A stretch of 64,000 nucleotides of DNA, taken from positions 332,636 to 396,635 of the forward strand of contig KL647289.1 of assembly GCA_000727475.1 (NCBI GenBank), read 5' to 3'. A model generated the notes under the pieces. The model searched no databases, was not told the DNA's origin, and saw nothing but the letters and a program-made list of their open reading frames with translations. The DNA comes from Sarcocystis neurona. Lineage: Eukaryota > Apicomplexa > Conoidasida > Eucoccidiorida > Sarcocystidae. The translations under genes and the position numbers were made by a program. Shown here in pieces: positions 1-10,124 of the stretch; within the stretch, counting starts at the first letter, position 1; every line of letters starts with the position of its first letter.

Positions 1-240
1 ACACGGAGACAGGGAGATAGCAGACACGGAGACAGGGAGACACGGAGAAGCAGCGAGAAAGGGCGGAAGAGAGACAGACGGAAGGCGAGGACGAGGAGAC
101 GGACGAAGAGAGGAGGGCAGCAGAAGGCGAAGGACGGCCGGAGACACACGGAGACACACGGAGAGACAGCGAAGGAAATATAGAGAGACGAAGAAAGGAG
201 GACAGAGACCGCAGGAGAAGAGAGAACGCATGCAGTCGTT
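1..240. repeat. Degenerate GGAGACAC/AGACGGAG purine octamer array
   Basis: The left edge is built from short purine units such as ACGGAGACAC and GAGACGG, with no ORF whose codon use looks coding. The same octamer family recurs at 9.33-9.89, 10.32-10.42 and, in the opposite orientation, 46.81-47.20 kb. Confidence 0.7.
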
Positions 241-254
241 TCACAGGCACCGGC

Positions 255-752
255 ATGCATGCGAACAGACGTCCACACACACCAGGGGAAACGCAGACGA
301 GGACGAAGAAGAAGAGAGATGAACGGAGTGGTATACGGAGTGATAGATGTAGTTGTTCACAGATATGTGTACACGAGGCGCTGGGAAGAAAAGGCAGGAG
401 AAGACCTACGGACTGTAGGCGAGAAGGAGGGGCAGCAAAGGCGCTGCTGCTGCTGCTGAGAGATGCGAAAGAAAAACCGGCAGCAGTCGCAGCACCTACG
501 CGCAGCAGCAGCAGCAGCGAAGGTAGACGCCGCAGGAGCAATGGGAGCAGTGCAGCAGTAGCAGCAGCTTCGTGTAGACGTGCGGAGACATCGACCCAGC
601 GCAGCAGCTCTTCTCTTCATGAGAAAATCACCAAAAGACATGCATCTGTCCTTCTGGCAAAACACGTCTTCATACATTTCCACATCCGCAACGAAGAGAT
701 ACACTTCACTGGCTTATCAAACAAACACAAATACACTTACATATATATATGA
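255..752 (+). CDS. Candidate Arg/Ser/Ala-rich ORF, unrecognised
   Basis: ORF of 165 codons from an ATG, with basic N-terminal half (TRTKKKRDERSG), short Leu, Ala and Ser runs made by CAG/GCA codons, and a tail entering a TATA microsatellite. The middle part (residues about 40-150) has a natural residue mix; the last 15 residues do not, so a donor before about 720 is more likely than the printed stop. The antisense frame is also open. No family recognised. Confidence 0.22.
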   Translation: MHANRRPHTPGETQTRTKKKRDERSGIRSDRCSCSQICVHEALGRKGRRRPTDCRREGGAAKALLLLLRDAKEKPAAVAAPTRSSSSSEGRRRRSNGSSAAVAAASCRRAETSTQRSSSSLHEKITKRHASVLLAKHVFIHFHIRNEEIHFTGLSNKHKYTYIYI

Positions 753-1080
753 ATATACGTACGTAGGCGCATATACAAAGATATAAATACTAACATATAT
801 ATATGTACATATAAATACGTCTGAGTCCCTCTCTCCCTATATATGAATCTACATACAAATACGTGTGAACATATATAGACATAAACATATATATATGAAT
901 AGTAGGTAGGTAGCTCTATAGATCTATATATGAATACAAATATATGTGCTCGTAGATATGTATACAGATATACATACACATACATATTTCATAGACATAC
1001 CAACACATATATATATACGTAAGTAGATATATCTCTATACAAGTATATGTACATATATGTGTAGGTATTTACTGATAGAA
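725..1080. repeat. ATATAC/ATATGTA microsatellite block
   Basis: AT-rich alternation of ATATAT, ACATAC and TAGATAC words over about 350 bases. ORFs here code only Tyr/Ile/Val/His strings and are not genes. Confidence 0.85.
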
Positions 1081-1235
1081 ATAAATGAGCAGGAAAACGC
1101 CGAGGAAACCCACCACCAAGGATGTGTACCAGGGAATGAAAAAGTCATCCCACGCTCCCTGGGACGTAAATATATATATACATGCACACATATACATATG
1201 CAAGTGTACATATATATAGTTGTATATTTAGATGA

Positions 1236-1652
1236 ATGAAGAGAGGAAGACACGTACTTCTTTATAGTGTGGATGTGGTGGACAGGAAGAGAGCAGAAAA
1301 TGGGAAAAGAAGTGGAAAGAGAAGAAGCGTCGGGGGCACGTTGGCTCAGCAGCCGGAATTTTCAGCAGGGAGACGCGCACACGGCTGCCGCGAGGAAGAA
1401 GCGGGGACACCGGAGAGAGAGAGGAAGTGCAGAGGAGAGAGAGGAGCAGCAAACGAAGACGAAGAAGGGCCTCGAAGGAAAGGAAGTGGAGGGTTTCGGA
1501 GAAATGAACAGAAGGAAGCACCCGCAATCTGCCCTCACCCGGTGGCCGAAGTGCTCGGGCTCGGTCGCCACCCACGCGCCGACGACCCGTGCGCATGCAG
1601 CGAGTGCAAGAGGACATCTTCGCCTAAAAAGTGGGGGGAAACATTTTTTTAG
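1236..1652 (+). CDS. Candidate small basic protein with C-terminal Cys/His cluster
   Basis: 138 codons from an ATG at the edge of a microsatellite to TAG. The N-terminal two thirds is Arg/Lys/Glu-rich. Codons from about residue 95 on have strongly GC-rich third positions (CTC GGG CTC GGT CGC CAC), which supports this frame over the overlapping plus frame that starts at 1273. The C-terminus contains CPHPV...GRHPRADDPCACSEC, a Cys/His spacing that could bind zinc but matches no finger I know. Not recognised. An upstream exon is possible because the start lies close to simple repeats. Confidence 0.33.
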   Translation: MKRGRHVLLYSVDVVDRKRAENGKRSGKRRSVGGTLAQQPEFSAGRRAHGCREEEAGTPERERKCRGERGAANEDEEGPRRKGSGGFRRNEQKEAPAICPHPVAEVLGLGRHPRADDPCACSECKRTSSPKKWGETFF

Positions 1653-1971
1653 TTCAACACAAAAACACACGCACACACATGCAGAAGGAGACGAGGGCAT
1701 GTCCAGACGTCTGGTCTCTTCATTTGGACCGCCCTGCTGACGCCCGCCAGGAGCTGCTGCCTCGCCTTCCTGAAACAGCTGTATATCCATCTTTGGCTTC
1801 TCCGTATAAGCGCATGCACGTGTAGGGAGATAAAAGCAACACATGCATCTACAAGTACTTCCAAAGACGCTTACACACATACACGTACACACCTCGTTTA
1901 CACATATTTACACAGAAAAAGAGAGATAAAGAGACACAGAGGTAGAGATACATACGGATAAGATAGATATA

Positions 1972-2235
1972 GACACACATACGATAGACATAGACACACA
2001 TACGATAGAAGTAGACACACATACGATAGAAGTAGACACACATACGATAGAAGTAGACACACATACGATAGACATAGACACACATACGATAGAAGTAGAC
2101 ACACATACGATAGAAGTAGACACACATACGATAGAAGTAGACACACATACGATAGACATAGACACACATACGATAGAAGTAGACACACATACGATAGAAG
2201 TAGACACACATACGATAGACATCGACACACATATG
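1972..2235. repeat. 21-bp minisatellite, 12 units, with 84-bp higher-order period
   Basis: Twelve tandem 21-base units GACACACATACGATAGAMRTA run from 1972 to 2223, followed by a degenerate partial unit. Two variants, A (ending GACATA) and B (ending GAAGTA), alternate in the order A BBB A BBB A BB A'. All three minus frames stay open because 21 is a multiple of three; the encoded heptapeptides (YRMCVYF and similar) are probably not translated. Confidence 0.95.
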
Positions 2236-2543
2236 GATAAGATAGGTACAGATAGATATATCACATACACGTCTCCTCACACACAGAAATGACAGTCTAT
2301 AAATTTGTACAAACTCATACATATGGATCTACCTTCCATATATATAGAGAGAGAGTACGTCCCCATATATATACGTAGACGCGCAGATCTACACACACAC
2401 ACATGCATGCATAAATATTCATCCCAGCAGACGCAGAGGTCGGCAACTGGGGCTGCCCAGCTACGCCTATTACACACATACATTCACAGAAACACATACA
2501 TACACATATACGTATACAAATGTGCGTATATATATGTCCTCCC

Positions 2544-2600
2544 ACTACTACGACTACGACTACTACGACTACTACGACTACTACTATATATATGTATATA
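2544..2600. repeat. (TACGAC/TACTACGAC)n trinucleotide tract
   Basis: Short array of CTACTACGACTACGACTACTACG words running into TATATATATG. Confidence 0.85.
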
Positions 2601-2617
2601 TATGTATGTGCATGCAG

Positions 2618-2723
2618 TAGGAGTTGGAGAAAAGACGGCGGGAGAGGTGGTCAGGGTGGGGAGATGAATTGCACCGTTTCGCAATGGCGGGAACGTGCGT
2701 TGGAAGTCCAGAAGATCGTGTAG
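2618..2723 (+). CDS. Candidate terminal exon
   Basis: An acceptor GTATGTGCATGCAG precedes a 106-base segment whose frame ends in the amphipathic, natural-looking string CTVSQWRERALEVQKIV then TAG. No start codon or upstream exon found; upstream is microsatellite. The following 150 bases (2725-2880) are GC-rich but no frame is convincing. Confidence 0.25.
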
Positions 2724-2879
2724 ACATCGGTGTCTACATTTCAACAGGCACACCCCACACTTGTAGACACGCAGCCCCGCGCGTGGGCGAGAGCAGGCGC
2801 CGCAGGAGGTCTCCGCCCACGGCGTGTAGCGCCCCTCCCCAAAAATATCCAACGGGTGTCAGTCGCCACGACCAGCGTG

Positions 2880-3375
2880 CCCATCACATATATATGTCTC
2901 TACGCATATAAATATACAAATATGCACCAATACATATACGTGCACATATGTAGACAACACAAATGTATATCTGTATATGTATATGTGTATATGTGTATAT
3001 GTGTATGTGTCTATATGTATGTATGTGCACGAATGTGTATATAGGGATATGTATATGCATATCTATGTATATGTATGTATGGTCAAGTCACCTATATATA
3101 TGTATATATATGCAGATGTATGTGAACACTACGTATATGTGTGCGTGTGTGTCTGTATATATATGAATGTATACGCATGCATATGCGTGTATATAGGTAT
3201 GCATATGTATGTATGTGCATTTGCATGTGTCTACATGTATGTATGTGTATGTGTACATAGGAATATATGTATATGTGTATATGTGGGTGTGTACGCAACA
3301 TACATATGCACCTGTGTGTGTGTCCACCACACACATGTATGTATATATATGTATATTTGTATATATTGCCTGATG
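2880..3375. repeat. TATATGTA/TGTGTATATG microsatellite block
   Basis: Nearly 500 bases of TATG/TGTA words. Open frames on both strands are low-complexity Tyr/Ile/Val/Met/Cys strings. Confidence 0.9.
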
Positions 3376-3390
3376 AGAGATGCTGCTTAC

Positions 3391-4803
3391 CCGAGGGAAG
3401 GGCATTCTTTAACTTCTTCGACAAATTCAAGAGCGGCAGATATTGCGTCTTTGATGGAAATAAACAGATGGCGCTGCGGTTGACACAGCAGTAGCAGCAG
3501 CACAGCAGTTGCAGACAGCGCAGCAGTTGCAGACAGCGCAGCAGTTGCAGACAGCGCAGCAGTTGCAGACAGCGCAGCAGTTGCAGACAGCAGCAGGAGC
3601 AGCAAAATATCTTCAGCACAGCAGCAGCTACCACAACACCGGCGTCCCACCGCCAATGGTTCGCACGACTGCAGCAGCACTCCCCACATCAGCAGCAGCA
3701 GCCCTGCCTGTTCCTCCTTCTGTGTCTTGTTTATCAGCAGCAGCAGCAGCACCTCGTCTCCTCTGGCAACGAAGACAACAGCAAGAGCAAAGGACGCGTG
3801 TGCCTGGCCACCCGAAAGAAAGACAACGCACGAGTCTGCAGTTGCCTCCAGACCAGAGACGGGACAAAAGAAAACAGAAAAGAAGACACGTCGATTTTGG
3901 TCGTGGGCGGCAGGGGCCTCGGACACGCGCATGCGCATGCAGAGAAAACGAGAGTTTCCTTGCGTTTGTAGCTCACCTGTGTCTTCTGCTTTTGCAGGCA
4001 ATCCGTCCTCGTCTTCAATGTACTACCAAATGGGGCACACAAATACACACCCGTAGGCTTGCTGCTGGGCAGATACAGAGAAGAAGGAAGTACTTGCATA
4101 TAAAGCATGGAGCTTGTGTCTTTGCATGTGATGGACCGTTACCATCAGATGGCGGGGGCAAAGAAAGTTCTGCGAGATAGAAGGGAGTGTCGGAGCAAAG
4201 GGGAAAAGGAGAAGATTGGGAGGAAAAGTAGAGACTTACCAGCAGATCCGCATGCATGCATCTCTCGAGAAAGAAGGCCTCGCGAGAAAACGATGAAACA
4301 ACCGTCTCGAAGAAACAAAAAGCAGCTCCTGCCAACCGCTGACGATCCTCGCGTCCCTTCGACACCTCTCGCCATGACCCGTGTCCTTCTTCTTCACCGC
4401 TGCTGCTGCTGCTGCTTCTCGTCATACTGCTGCTGCTGGTCGTCCCGCTGCTAACGCCGGCGCTGCCTTTGCTGTTGCTGCTGCTGCCTGTACTGCTGCT
4501 GGTGCTCCCCGTCCTACTGCTGCTGCTGGTGTCCGTCCTGCTGCTGCTGCTGTTCGTCCTGCTGCTGCTGCCGCTTGTGACTGGAGCGTCATTGAGAACG
4601 TCGTCGAGATACAAACGAATTTCGACAGCGCTTAGACGGAGAGTAACACGGAAGAAATTTTGTCCCGTCGCTGCAGCAGCAGCAGCAACCAGAGAAGAGA
4701 GCAGCAGCGAGAGCAGCAGCAGAAAGAGGGAAACACGTGTTGCTCTTCCTCCGCGGGACCTGTCCGTAGAACAACATCCCTGCGTATTTGTACACGCAGA
4801 TCT
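3391..4803 (-). CDS. Multi-exon gene with poly-Ser exon, unrecognised
   Basis: Minus-strand exons bounded by good splice sites. (a) 4803-about 4750, acceptor CCTCTACAG, reads ICVYKYAGMLFYGQ. (b) 4630-4240, acceptor CTCCGTCTAAG, donor GTAAGTC, 130 codons: starts VEIRLYLDDVLNDAPVTSG, then a Ser/Thr run made by CAG-type codons, then GEEEGHGSWREVSKGREDR and ends EAFFLERCMHADLL. (c) 4064-3977, acceptor TCTGTATCTGCCCAG, donor GTGAGC, includes TGVYLCAPFGSTLKTR. (d) from 3762, acceptor TTCGTTGCCAG; in phase with (c) it reads an Ala-rich tail ending GGTPVLW and TAG at about 3628. (e) 3473-3391, acceptor AACCGCAG, donor GTAAGC, reads HLFISIKDAISAALEFVEEV. Exon (e) joins only if (d) is read in the alternative frame containing LINKTQKEEQAGLLL. 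Phase between (b) and (c) does not close with the sites I found, so a small exon is missing. Start not found. Function unknown. Confidence 0.5.
3503..3592. repeat. 18-bp minisatellite, 5 units
   Basis: Five perfect tandem copies of CAGCAGTTGCAGACAGCG. The plus frame would read LQTAQQ repeats. It lies inside the presumed intron between two exons of the minus-strand gene. Confidence 0.95.
4380..4600. repeat. CTG/GTC trinucleotide tract inside exon (poly-Ser on minus strand)
   Basis: Interrupted CTGCTGCTG tract with GTCCTG spacers. On the minus strand it encodes the Ser/Thr/Arg/Gly stretch of the exon 4630-4240. Confidence 0.85.
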
Positions 4804-4969
4804 CTGTAGAGGCGGGTAGACAGCTCGACGAAGGTGGTGAAGAAGCAGCAGCAGCAGGACGGACAGCGGCAGCTACATAAATTTAGAAGGAAACGTTGGT
4901 ACGTACGAGAACGCTCAGCGGAGGATTCTTTTTAAAGAGAAAGAGACACAGACAGACAGACAGAAAGAC

Positions 4970-5280
4970 GCAGCAGCCCAGCAGCAGCAACAGGGAAGCA
5001 GCAGCGCAGCACAGCAGCAGCAGCAGCAGCGAAGCAGCATCCCACTACGGCAGCAGTAGCAACAGGAAAGCAAAGTCACTGCAGCAGCAGATCTCCCTCC
5101 CACCGGATCGATAGCTGAGCCTTCAGGCAGCAGGCAACGCGAAGAGCACAGGAGCAGCAGCACAACAGCACGTTTGCCACATGCTGCAAGAGCAGCAGCT
5201 GCAGCAGAAGAACGAGACATGGACAGTGAACCGTAGCAGCAACAGCAGCAACTCCAGCAACACAGCAGCAACTAAAATAA
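4970..5280. repeat. CAG/AGC trinucleotide-rich tract
   Basis: Dense GCAGCAGCAG words between 4970 and 5280, all plus frames nearly open. No frame has convincing non-repeat flanks. Confidence 0.8.
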
Positions 5281-5304
5281 ACAACGTTTCACCCGCTGAA
5301 GACA

Positions 5305-5620
5305 CGTGCATATATATATATATATATATACTTGCAGTAGTGGTAATATCAACAAAGCAAATCAATCATTATCTCCTGTGCATATATATACATACATATG
5401 CCCAGCAGCACTACACCGCCTGTACCCACAAATATATATATATATATGTACATATATACACGTGTATATATATATATAGAGAGAGAGAGAGAGAAAGCAG
5501 CAGTATTTCCGCCAAAACGTACTGCCAGTACATATATATATATGTATATGTGTGTGTATATATATATGTATATGTATGCATATATATAATATATATATAT
5601 ATGTATACATGTATGTGTAC
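5305..5620. repeat. TATATA/TATATG microsatellites
   Basis: Several (TA)n and TATATG arrays plus a (GA)n run near 5480. No coding signal. Confidence 0.9.
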
Positions 5621-5680
5621 GGCTCGAGCGACAAAGAAGAAGCACGGCTGAGTTTCATAAACCGAGGAAGAAATTTTTAG

Positions 5681-5880
5681 GCAGCGAGGTGGTGAGAAGG
5701 GACGTACGCACCTGTTTGCTGCAGAAGAGGGAGGCCCCCCAGGAGCAGCAGTTCCCTCGCAAGGCCGAACGCGTCTGCGCGGCCTTTCCACGGCAGCAAA
5801 TTTTTGAGCAGCTCTCCCTCCTTTTCCACCACTTCCTACGGAATTGTCAGCAGCAACAAATGCAGCAGCAGCAGCAGTGA
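5681..5880 (+). CDS. Terminal exon of an unrecognised gene, poly-Gln C-terminus
   Basis: Acceptor AAGAAATTTTTAG at 5680 is followed by 66 codons ending TGA at 5880. Codons have very GC-rich third positions (GTG GTG AGA AGG GAC GTA CGC ACC TGT TTG CTG CAG AAG in outline) and the peptide is natural: VRTCLLQKREAPQEQQFPRK, then FEQLSLLFHHFLRNC, then QQQQMQQQQQ. The helix FEQLSLLFHHFL is amphipathic. Upstream exons were not identified; the intervening DNA is CAG tract and microsatellite. The antisense frame is also open but less natural. No family recognised. Confidence 0.48.
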
Positions 5881-6180
5881 CAGATGCAGCAGCAGCAGCA
5901 ACAACGACACAGTCCACAAGAGAAGCAGCGGCAGCAACCGCATATCACCCACCACTGCAGCAGCAACAGAACTAACGAACGGCAGCAGCAGCAGCACGTC
6001 ACCGGAGCAGCAGCAGCAGCACACCACCGGAGCAGCAGCAACTTCTATAGCAGGGCCAGCAGCGGCGCTTACAACAGCAGCAGCAGTCACAGCAGCAGCA
6101 GCAGCAGTCACAGCAGCAGCAGTAACAGCAGCAGCAGTAGCCGCAACAGCGCTATCTGTAGAAACTCTCAAAGCTGTTCT
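5845..6180. repeat. CAG/GCA trinucleotide tract
   Basis: About 330 bases of interrupted AGC/GCA/CAG repeats; plus frames read Ser/Asn, Ala/Thr/Val or Gln/His strings. Probably downstream of the terminal exon ending at 5880. Confidence 0.85.
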
Positions 6181-6184
6181 GCTG

Positions 6185-6520
6185 CTGCTCTGTATATACA
6201 TATATATACGTATAGATGCACATATACATATACGTGCGTGCATATATGTATATATATATATGTATATATATATATACATGTACACATAAATACATACATA
6301 TACATATATATATATGTATATATAAATACACATGCAAAACCTTGCTGCTCTATATAAAGTTGCTGCGCATCCATATGTATATACATATATATATATACAT
6401 ATGTATAACGCGGCTGGTTTATACGCGTATATACGTATATGTCTAACACGGCTGCTAAATACAAAAGTATATTTTATCCTTTTATATGAATAAGGCTGCT
6501 GCTGTATATGTATATATTCT
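6185..6520. repeat. TATATG/TATATA microsatellites
   Basis: TATATATG and ACATATAC arrays, with GCTGCT interruptions. No coding signal. Confidence 0.9.
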
Positions 6521-6769
6521 CAACCGAGTGCCACATTCGAGTAGATATTGACGCGCTGCACAAGAACTTGATGCACACGGGAACACACATATATACGACG
6601 TGTCTCTTAAAATAATCACACAGGTGAAGAGGGAAATGCTCAAATATAGACGCAGGAGGCGCACGGCAATCCATTCTAATGTCTTCCACCTTCTCCACCC
6701 CCTGCCGCTCCTTGCTCCTCCCCGGGTGAGCAGCAGAGAACACAACGACATGCGCAGGACTCTGCTAAG

Positions 6770-7200
6770 CAGCAGCAGCACCATGTTTGTCGCAACAGCA
6801 GCAGCAGCACGCCCTCAGCAGCAGCAGCACCAACAGCAGCAACGTCCAGGGACGCCGCAGCAGCAGCAACAACAGGAGCAACGGCAGGATCAACAGCAGT
6901 GGCAACAGGAGGAGCAAGAGCCGCAGCAACAGCAGGGGCAACAGCAGGGGCAACAGCAGGGGCAACAGCAGCAGCAAGAGAGGCGCGCCGCCTTTAACAG
7001 GGACGGCAGCAGAAACGTCCGGAGACCCGCAGCACGAGTCGCAGCGTCAGCAGCAACAGGCGTACCGGAGAAGCAGCAGCGACGCGGGCAGCAGCAAAAG
7101 AGTGAGACGGCGCAGCGGAGCAGCAGGTGTTGCAGATGGAGGACGGGAAGTAGCCGCAGAAGCAGGAGCAGCAGCAGCAAGAGAAGCGGCTTCTCAAGAA
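6770..7200. repeat. CAG-rich tract with 12-base CAACAGCAGGGG units
   Basis: Plus strand is a long CAG/CAACAG tract; 6928-6970 contains four copies of CAACAGCAGGGG. Plus frames read poly-Gln or Ser/Asn/Arg; the minus frames read poly-Leu. It is most likely intronic or a low-complexity coding part of the minus gene at 7726-7223; strand is uncertain. Confidence 0.7.
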
Positions 7201-7222
7201 AAACACGTTGGCGTTCCCTTAC

Positions 7223-7726
7223 CAAGAAGTGCTGCTGTTGAAATTTTTCGATTGCAGCAGCAGCACCGCGGGCAACGCGCTCGAACCGACGTAGTCCTGC
7301 CCAACTTCTTCGTCGCGCTACTGCTGCTGCTGCTTTTTCTCGTCGCGTCTCTCCTGCAGCGTCTCTCACTGCTGCTGCTGCTCCACCGGGCCACGAAGAC
7401 AAAAAAGAAGAAGAAGCAGCAGCAGAGAGATACGTGTCGTACGCGTCGCGTACTTGAGCAGCAGAAAGAGAAGCAACAGCTGCGACTTCTGCAGTCTGCT
7501 GCAGCCACCTCGTCACATGCGGCAGCACGAGCAAATCCAGCTGCTGCTTCCCCGCACTTGGCTGCTGCCTTTGCTGCTTCTCCCCACGTCTGTCCTGCTG
7601 CTGCTGCTCCTGCTTCTCGCCTCCGGCACCAGGACGCAGCAGGATCTCCTGCAGGTAAAAGAGCCGCGCCCCCTGCGCAGAGCAGCACCCCACCAACACT
7701 GAAAAGATGAGGTACAGAAAAACCAT
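7223..7726 (-). CDS. First exon of a probable secreted or membrane protein (signal peptide)
   Basis: ATG at 7726 opens a 168-codon exon that ends exactly in phase 0 at a strong donor GTAAGG (7222-7217). Residues 1-18, MVFLYLIFSVLVGCCSAQ, form a typical cleavable signal peptide, with likely cleavage after SAQ or nearby. The mature part is mixed, with a Gln/Arg-rich stretch (about 38-58), then LDLLVLPHVTRWLQQTAEV, AAQVRDAYDTYL, an Ala-rich helix and FERVARGAAAAIEKFQQQHF. The next exon should lie below 7200 in the CTG tract but no clean acceptor is visible. A secreted or surface location is inferred only from the signal peptide; no family recognised. A competing plus-strand frame covers the same bases but lacks a good start or splice sites. 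Confidence 0.52.
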
Positions 7727-7739
7727 GGCCTGCAGATAG

Positions 7740-8400
7740 GTTCGCCCCTACCAGTCCTGGCTCTGGCTACCGCTACTGCTCCTGGCTCTTGCTACTCCTA
7801 CCTCTCCTGGCTCTTGCTGGTGCCACTCCTGCCTCTTGCTGCTGTTGGCTCTTGCTGCCGCTGCTATTGCAGCCCCTCCTATGTCTACGTGCAGCAGCAG
7901 CAGCAGCGCTGCAGCAGCCGCGTTGACTCTTCCTCTCATCTCTCCTTCCCCCTTTTCCCCCTCCCTTCCGCCGCGTTTGCTGCTGCCGCTGCATTGCTGC
8001 GTCTCTCTGCTTCTCGGCTTCGGCAGCTGCTGCGCGTGTCGTGGATCGTGTCGCCGCCAGCACTGCGCCACGTGCACGTGTGTGTTGCTCTACGCTCAAC
8101 TAGGAGTAAATATATCTGCGAAGATTCTTCATGAAGCCGCCTTTTTGAGCCACACACGAGAGCAGGTCAAAGACGGCGCAGAAATGCGGTGCCTTCCTTC
8201 GAACACAGGGGAGAGCAGTGTCAGCAGGGCGCATGCAGAGACGGTGGATCTTCCGTTCTCTCTACGGAGCCGCAGCAGGCGAAGCGGGCCATCGCTGCCA
8301 CATCTCCACACAGAGGAAGAAGCACTTTAGCAAGAACGTTTCCTCCTTCTTCTTCATCTCGGCAGCCGCAGGAGCAGCAGCAACGAGGAGAAGAAAAAGA
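7740..8400. other. GC-rich stretch with no decided gene
   Basis: Contains CTG/GCT tracts and a plus-strand frame ending at 8330 (ILHEAAFLSHTREQVKDGAE in it) and minus frames such as GGNVLAKVLLPLCGDVAAMA. Both strands have coding-like pieces but I found no consistent pair of splice sites, so no gene is called. The minus-strand promoter of the 7726 gene would lie here. Confidence 0.4.
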
Positions 8401-8417
8401 AGTGTCCACCGAGAGAC

Positions 8418-8515
8418 AGCTCTCTGCCCGCGCCACACGCCGCAGCTCTCTGCCCGCGCCACACGCCGCAGCTCTCTGCCCGCGCCACACGCCGCAGCTC
8501 TCTGCCCGCGCCACC
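8418..8515. repeat. 26-bp minisatellite, 4 units
   Basis: Four tandem copies of AGCTCTCTGCCCGCGCCACACGCCGC in shortened view AGCTCTCTGCCCGCG...CGC, period 26 bases (starts at 8418, 8444, 8470, 8496). Since 26 is not a multiple of three the frame rotates each unit, which argues against translation. Confidence 0.92.
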
Positions 8516-8659
8516 CGGTCCACACAACGCGAAAGAGAAGAAGAAGAAAAAGAATAAGAAGGAAAAGAAGAACAAGAAGAAGAACAACAACAAAGAAATA
8601 CTGCGCGTATCGACGCACAACACACAGACACACGCACGTCTACGTAGACGGGAGCCGGA

Positions 8660-9020
8660 GAAATACATTCATACATATATATACACATACACATACATAT
8701 ATATACATATATATATGTGAGTATGAATATATATCAGTATAAATATATATATGTAAATATCTCTATATCTATGAAAATATATATATATGTAAATGTCAAT
8801 ATCTACATACATATATATATAGACATGTATACTTATGAATGAAAATATCTACATATCTGTGAATATCTATATATCTATCAATACGTAGATACAAATATTT
8901 ATATGGATATCTACGTATTTGTGAATGTAAATATCTGTAAATATATATACATCGGTAAATATGTGTATATATATCATCGTTCCATATGTGTAGGTGGTTG
9001 GTGGTGTGGCTACCCGGCGC
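8660..9020. repeat. ATATAC/AAATATCT microsatellite block
   Basis: AT-rich words ATATATAC, TATGAATA and AAATATCTACATA. No coding signal. Confidence 0.88.
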
Positions 9021-9329
9021 ATATTGAGACGACCGCGGCGAGAGACGACGCAGCGTCTACTACGGTCCGCCTGAATTTCTACAGACACATGCGTTCGTTC
9101 CCTTTACACAAAATATATATTCTCCACCTATAATAGGTACACACATACATATGTGCGGACCGCCTGTGTACATGCACACGTAGATATTATATGTGTTTGT
9201 AGGTAGAAATGAACCTCTGCGCGCAGTTGCCTCTTTCTGGCGAAGAAATCGCATGCGAGACACCTCCACGCAATACCTGCTGAGACAGGGTTGTCTCGTT
9301 GGAAGGCAACAGCAGCAGCAGCGGCCATT

Positions 9330-9890
9330 TCTGTGCGACAGAGAGAGAGACGGAAGGGGAAGAACAGAGGGAGACGGAGACGGGGGGAGACGGAGACAGG
9401 AGGAGACACAGCGAGAAGACGAGACAACAGAGAGGGAGAAGACTGCGAGGCAGCTACTGGGCAAAAGAAGGCACTATAAATTCACCACAAGAGGAGGGTG
9501 CAGCAGCAGTGACGCCACCCCACGACAGCAGGAATTCAGCAGGACGCAGGGAGATACATATAGACGCCGACAGCGGGAGAGTAAGACTGACAGGAATACA
9601 GAGAGAAATCGAAGGGAAGAAAGCAGCGGGAAGCGAGAAGAGGGAACTGGCGGGAGAGAAGCAGCAAGACAGAAGAACAGCAAAAGGCGGGCACGAAGAG
9701 ACGGAGACGCACAGAGACAGAAGGAGAAGGCGAGAGACAGGGGGAGTCCGAAGTGCGGAAGTCGGAAGAAGAGAGGAACAGCAGGAGACACGAAGAGAGA
9801 AAACGGAAGGGGAAGGGGCAGAGACAGAGGGAGACGGAGACAAAAAGAGACGAAGAGAAGACCAGCGGAACGGACCGCATCTGTGGATAT
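9330..9890. repeat. Purine-rich GGAGACRG array
   Basis: GGAGACGGAG, GAGACAGAGG and AGAAGAGACGG words over 560 bases. The open plus frames (Arg/Glu/Thr/Gly) are composition artefacts. Confidence 0.75.
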
Positions 9891-10124
9891 AAATGTGGGG
9901 AGGGAGACCTGACCTGCACACACTCACACCGCCGCGTGCGAAGCTGTGAAGACCAAGACGGGTGTACGAATATACGCGTGGAGTGTATGTACACCCCACT
10001 GCGTGTGCAGAAGATGAAGAAACCAGAGAAGAATATATCGCGGGATAAAACTCGGTCGGTGAAACTCGGACAGAAGAGACGAGGGAAGGAACTTCACACA
10101 GACGCGCATGCAGACGGCTTCAAG

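Noticed and set aside
1972..2235. CRISPR-like array
   Set aside because: Units are directly adjacent with no unique spacers, and the organism is eukaryotic; it is a minisatellite.
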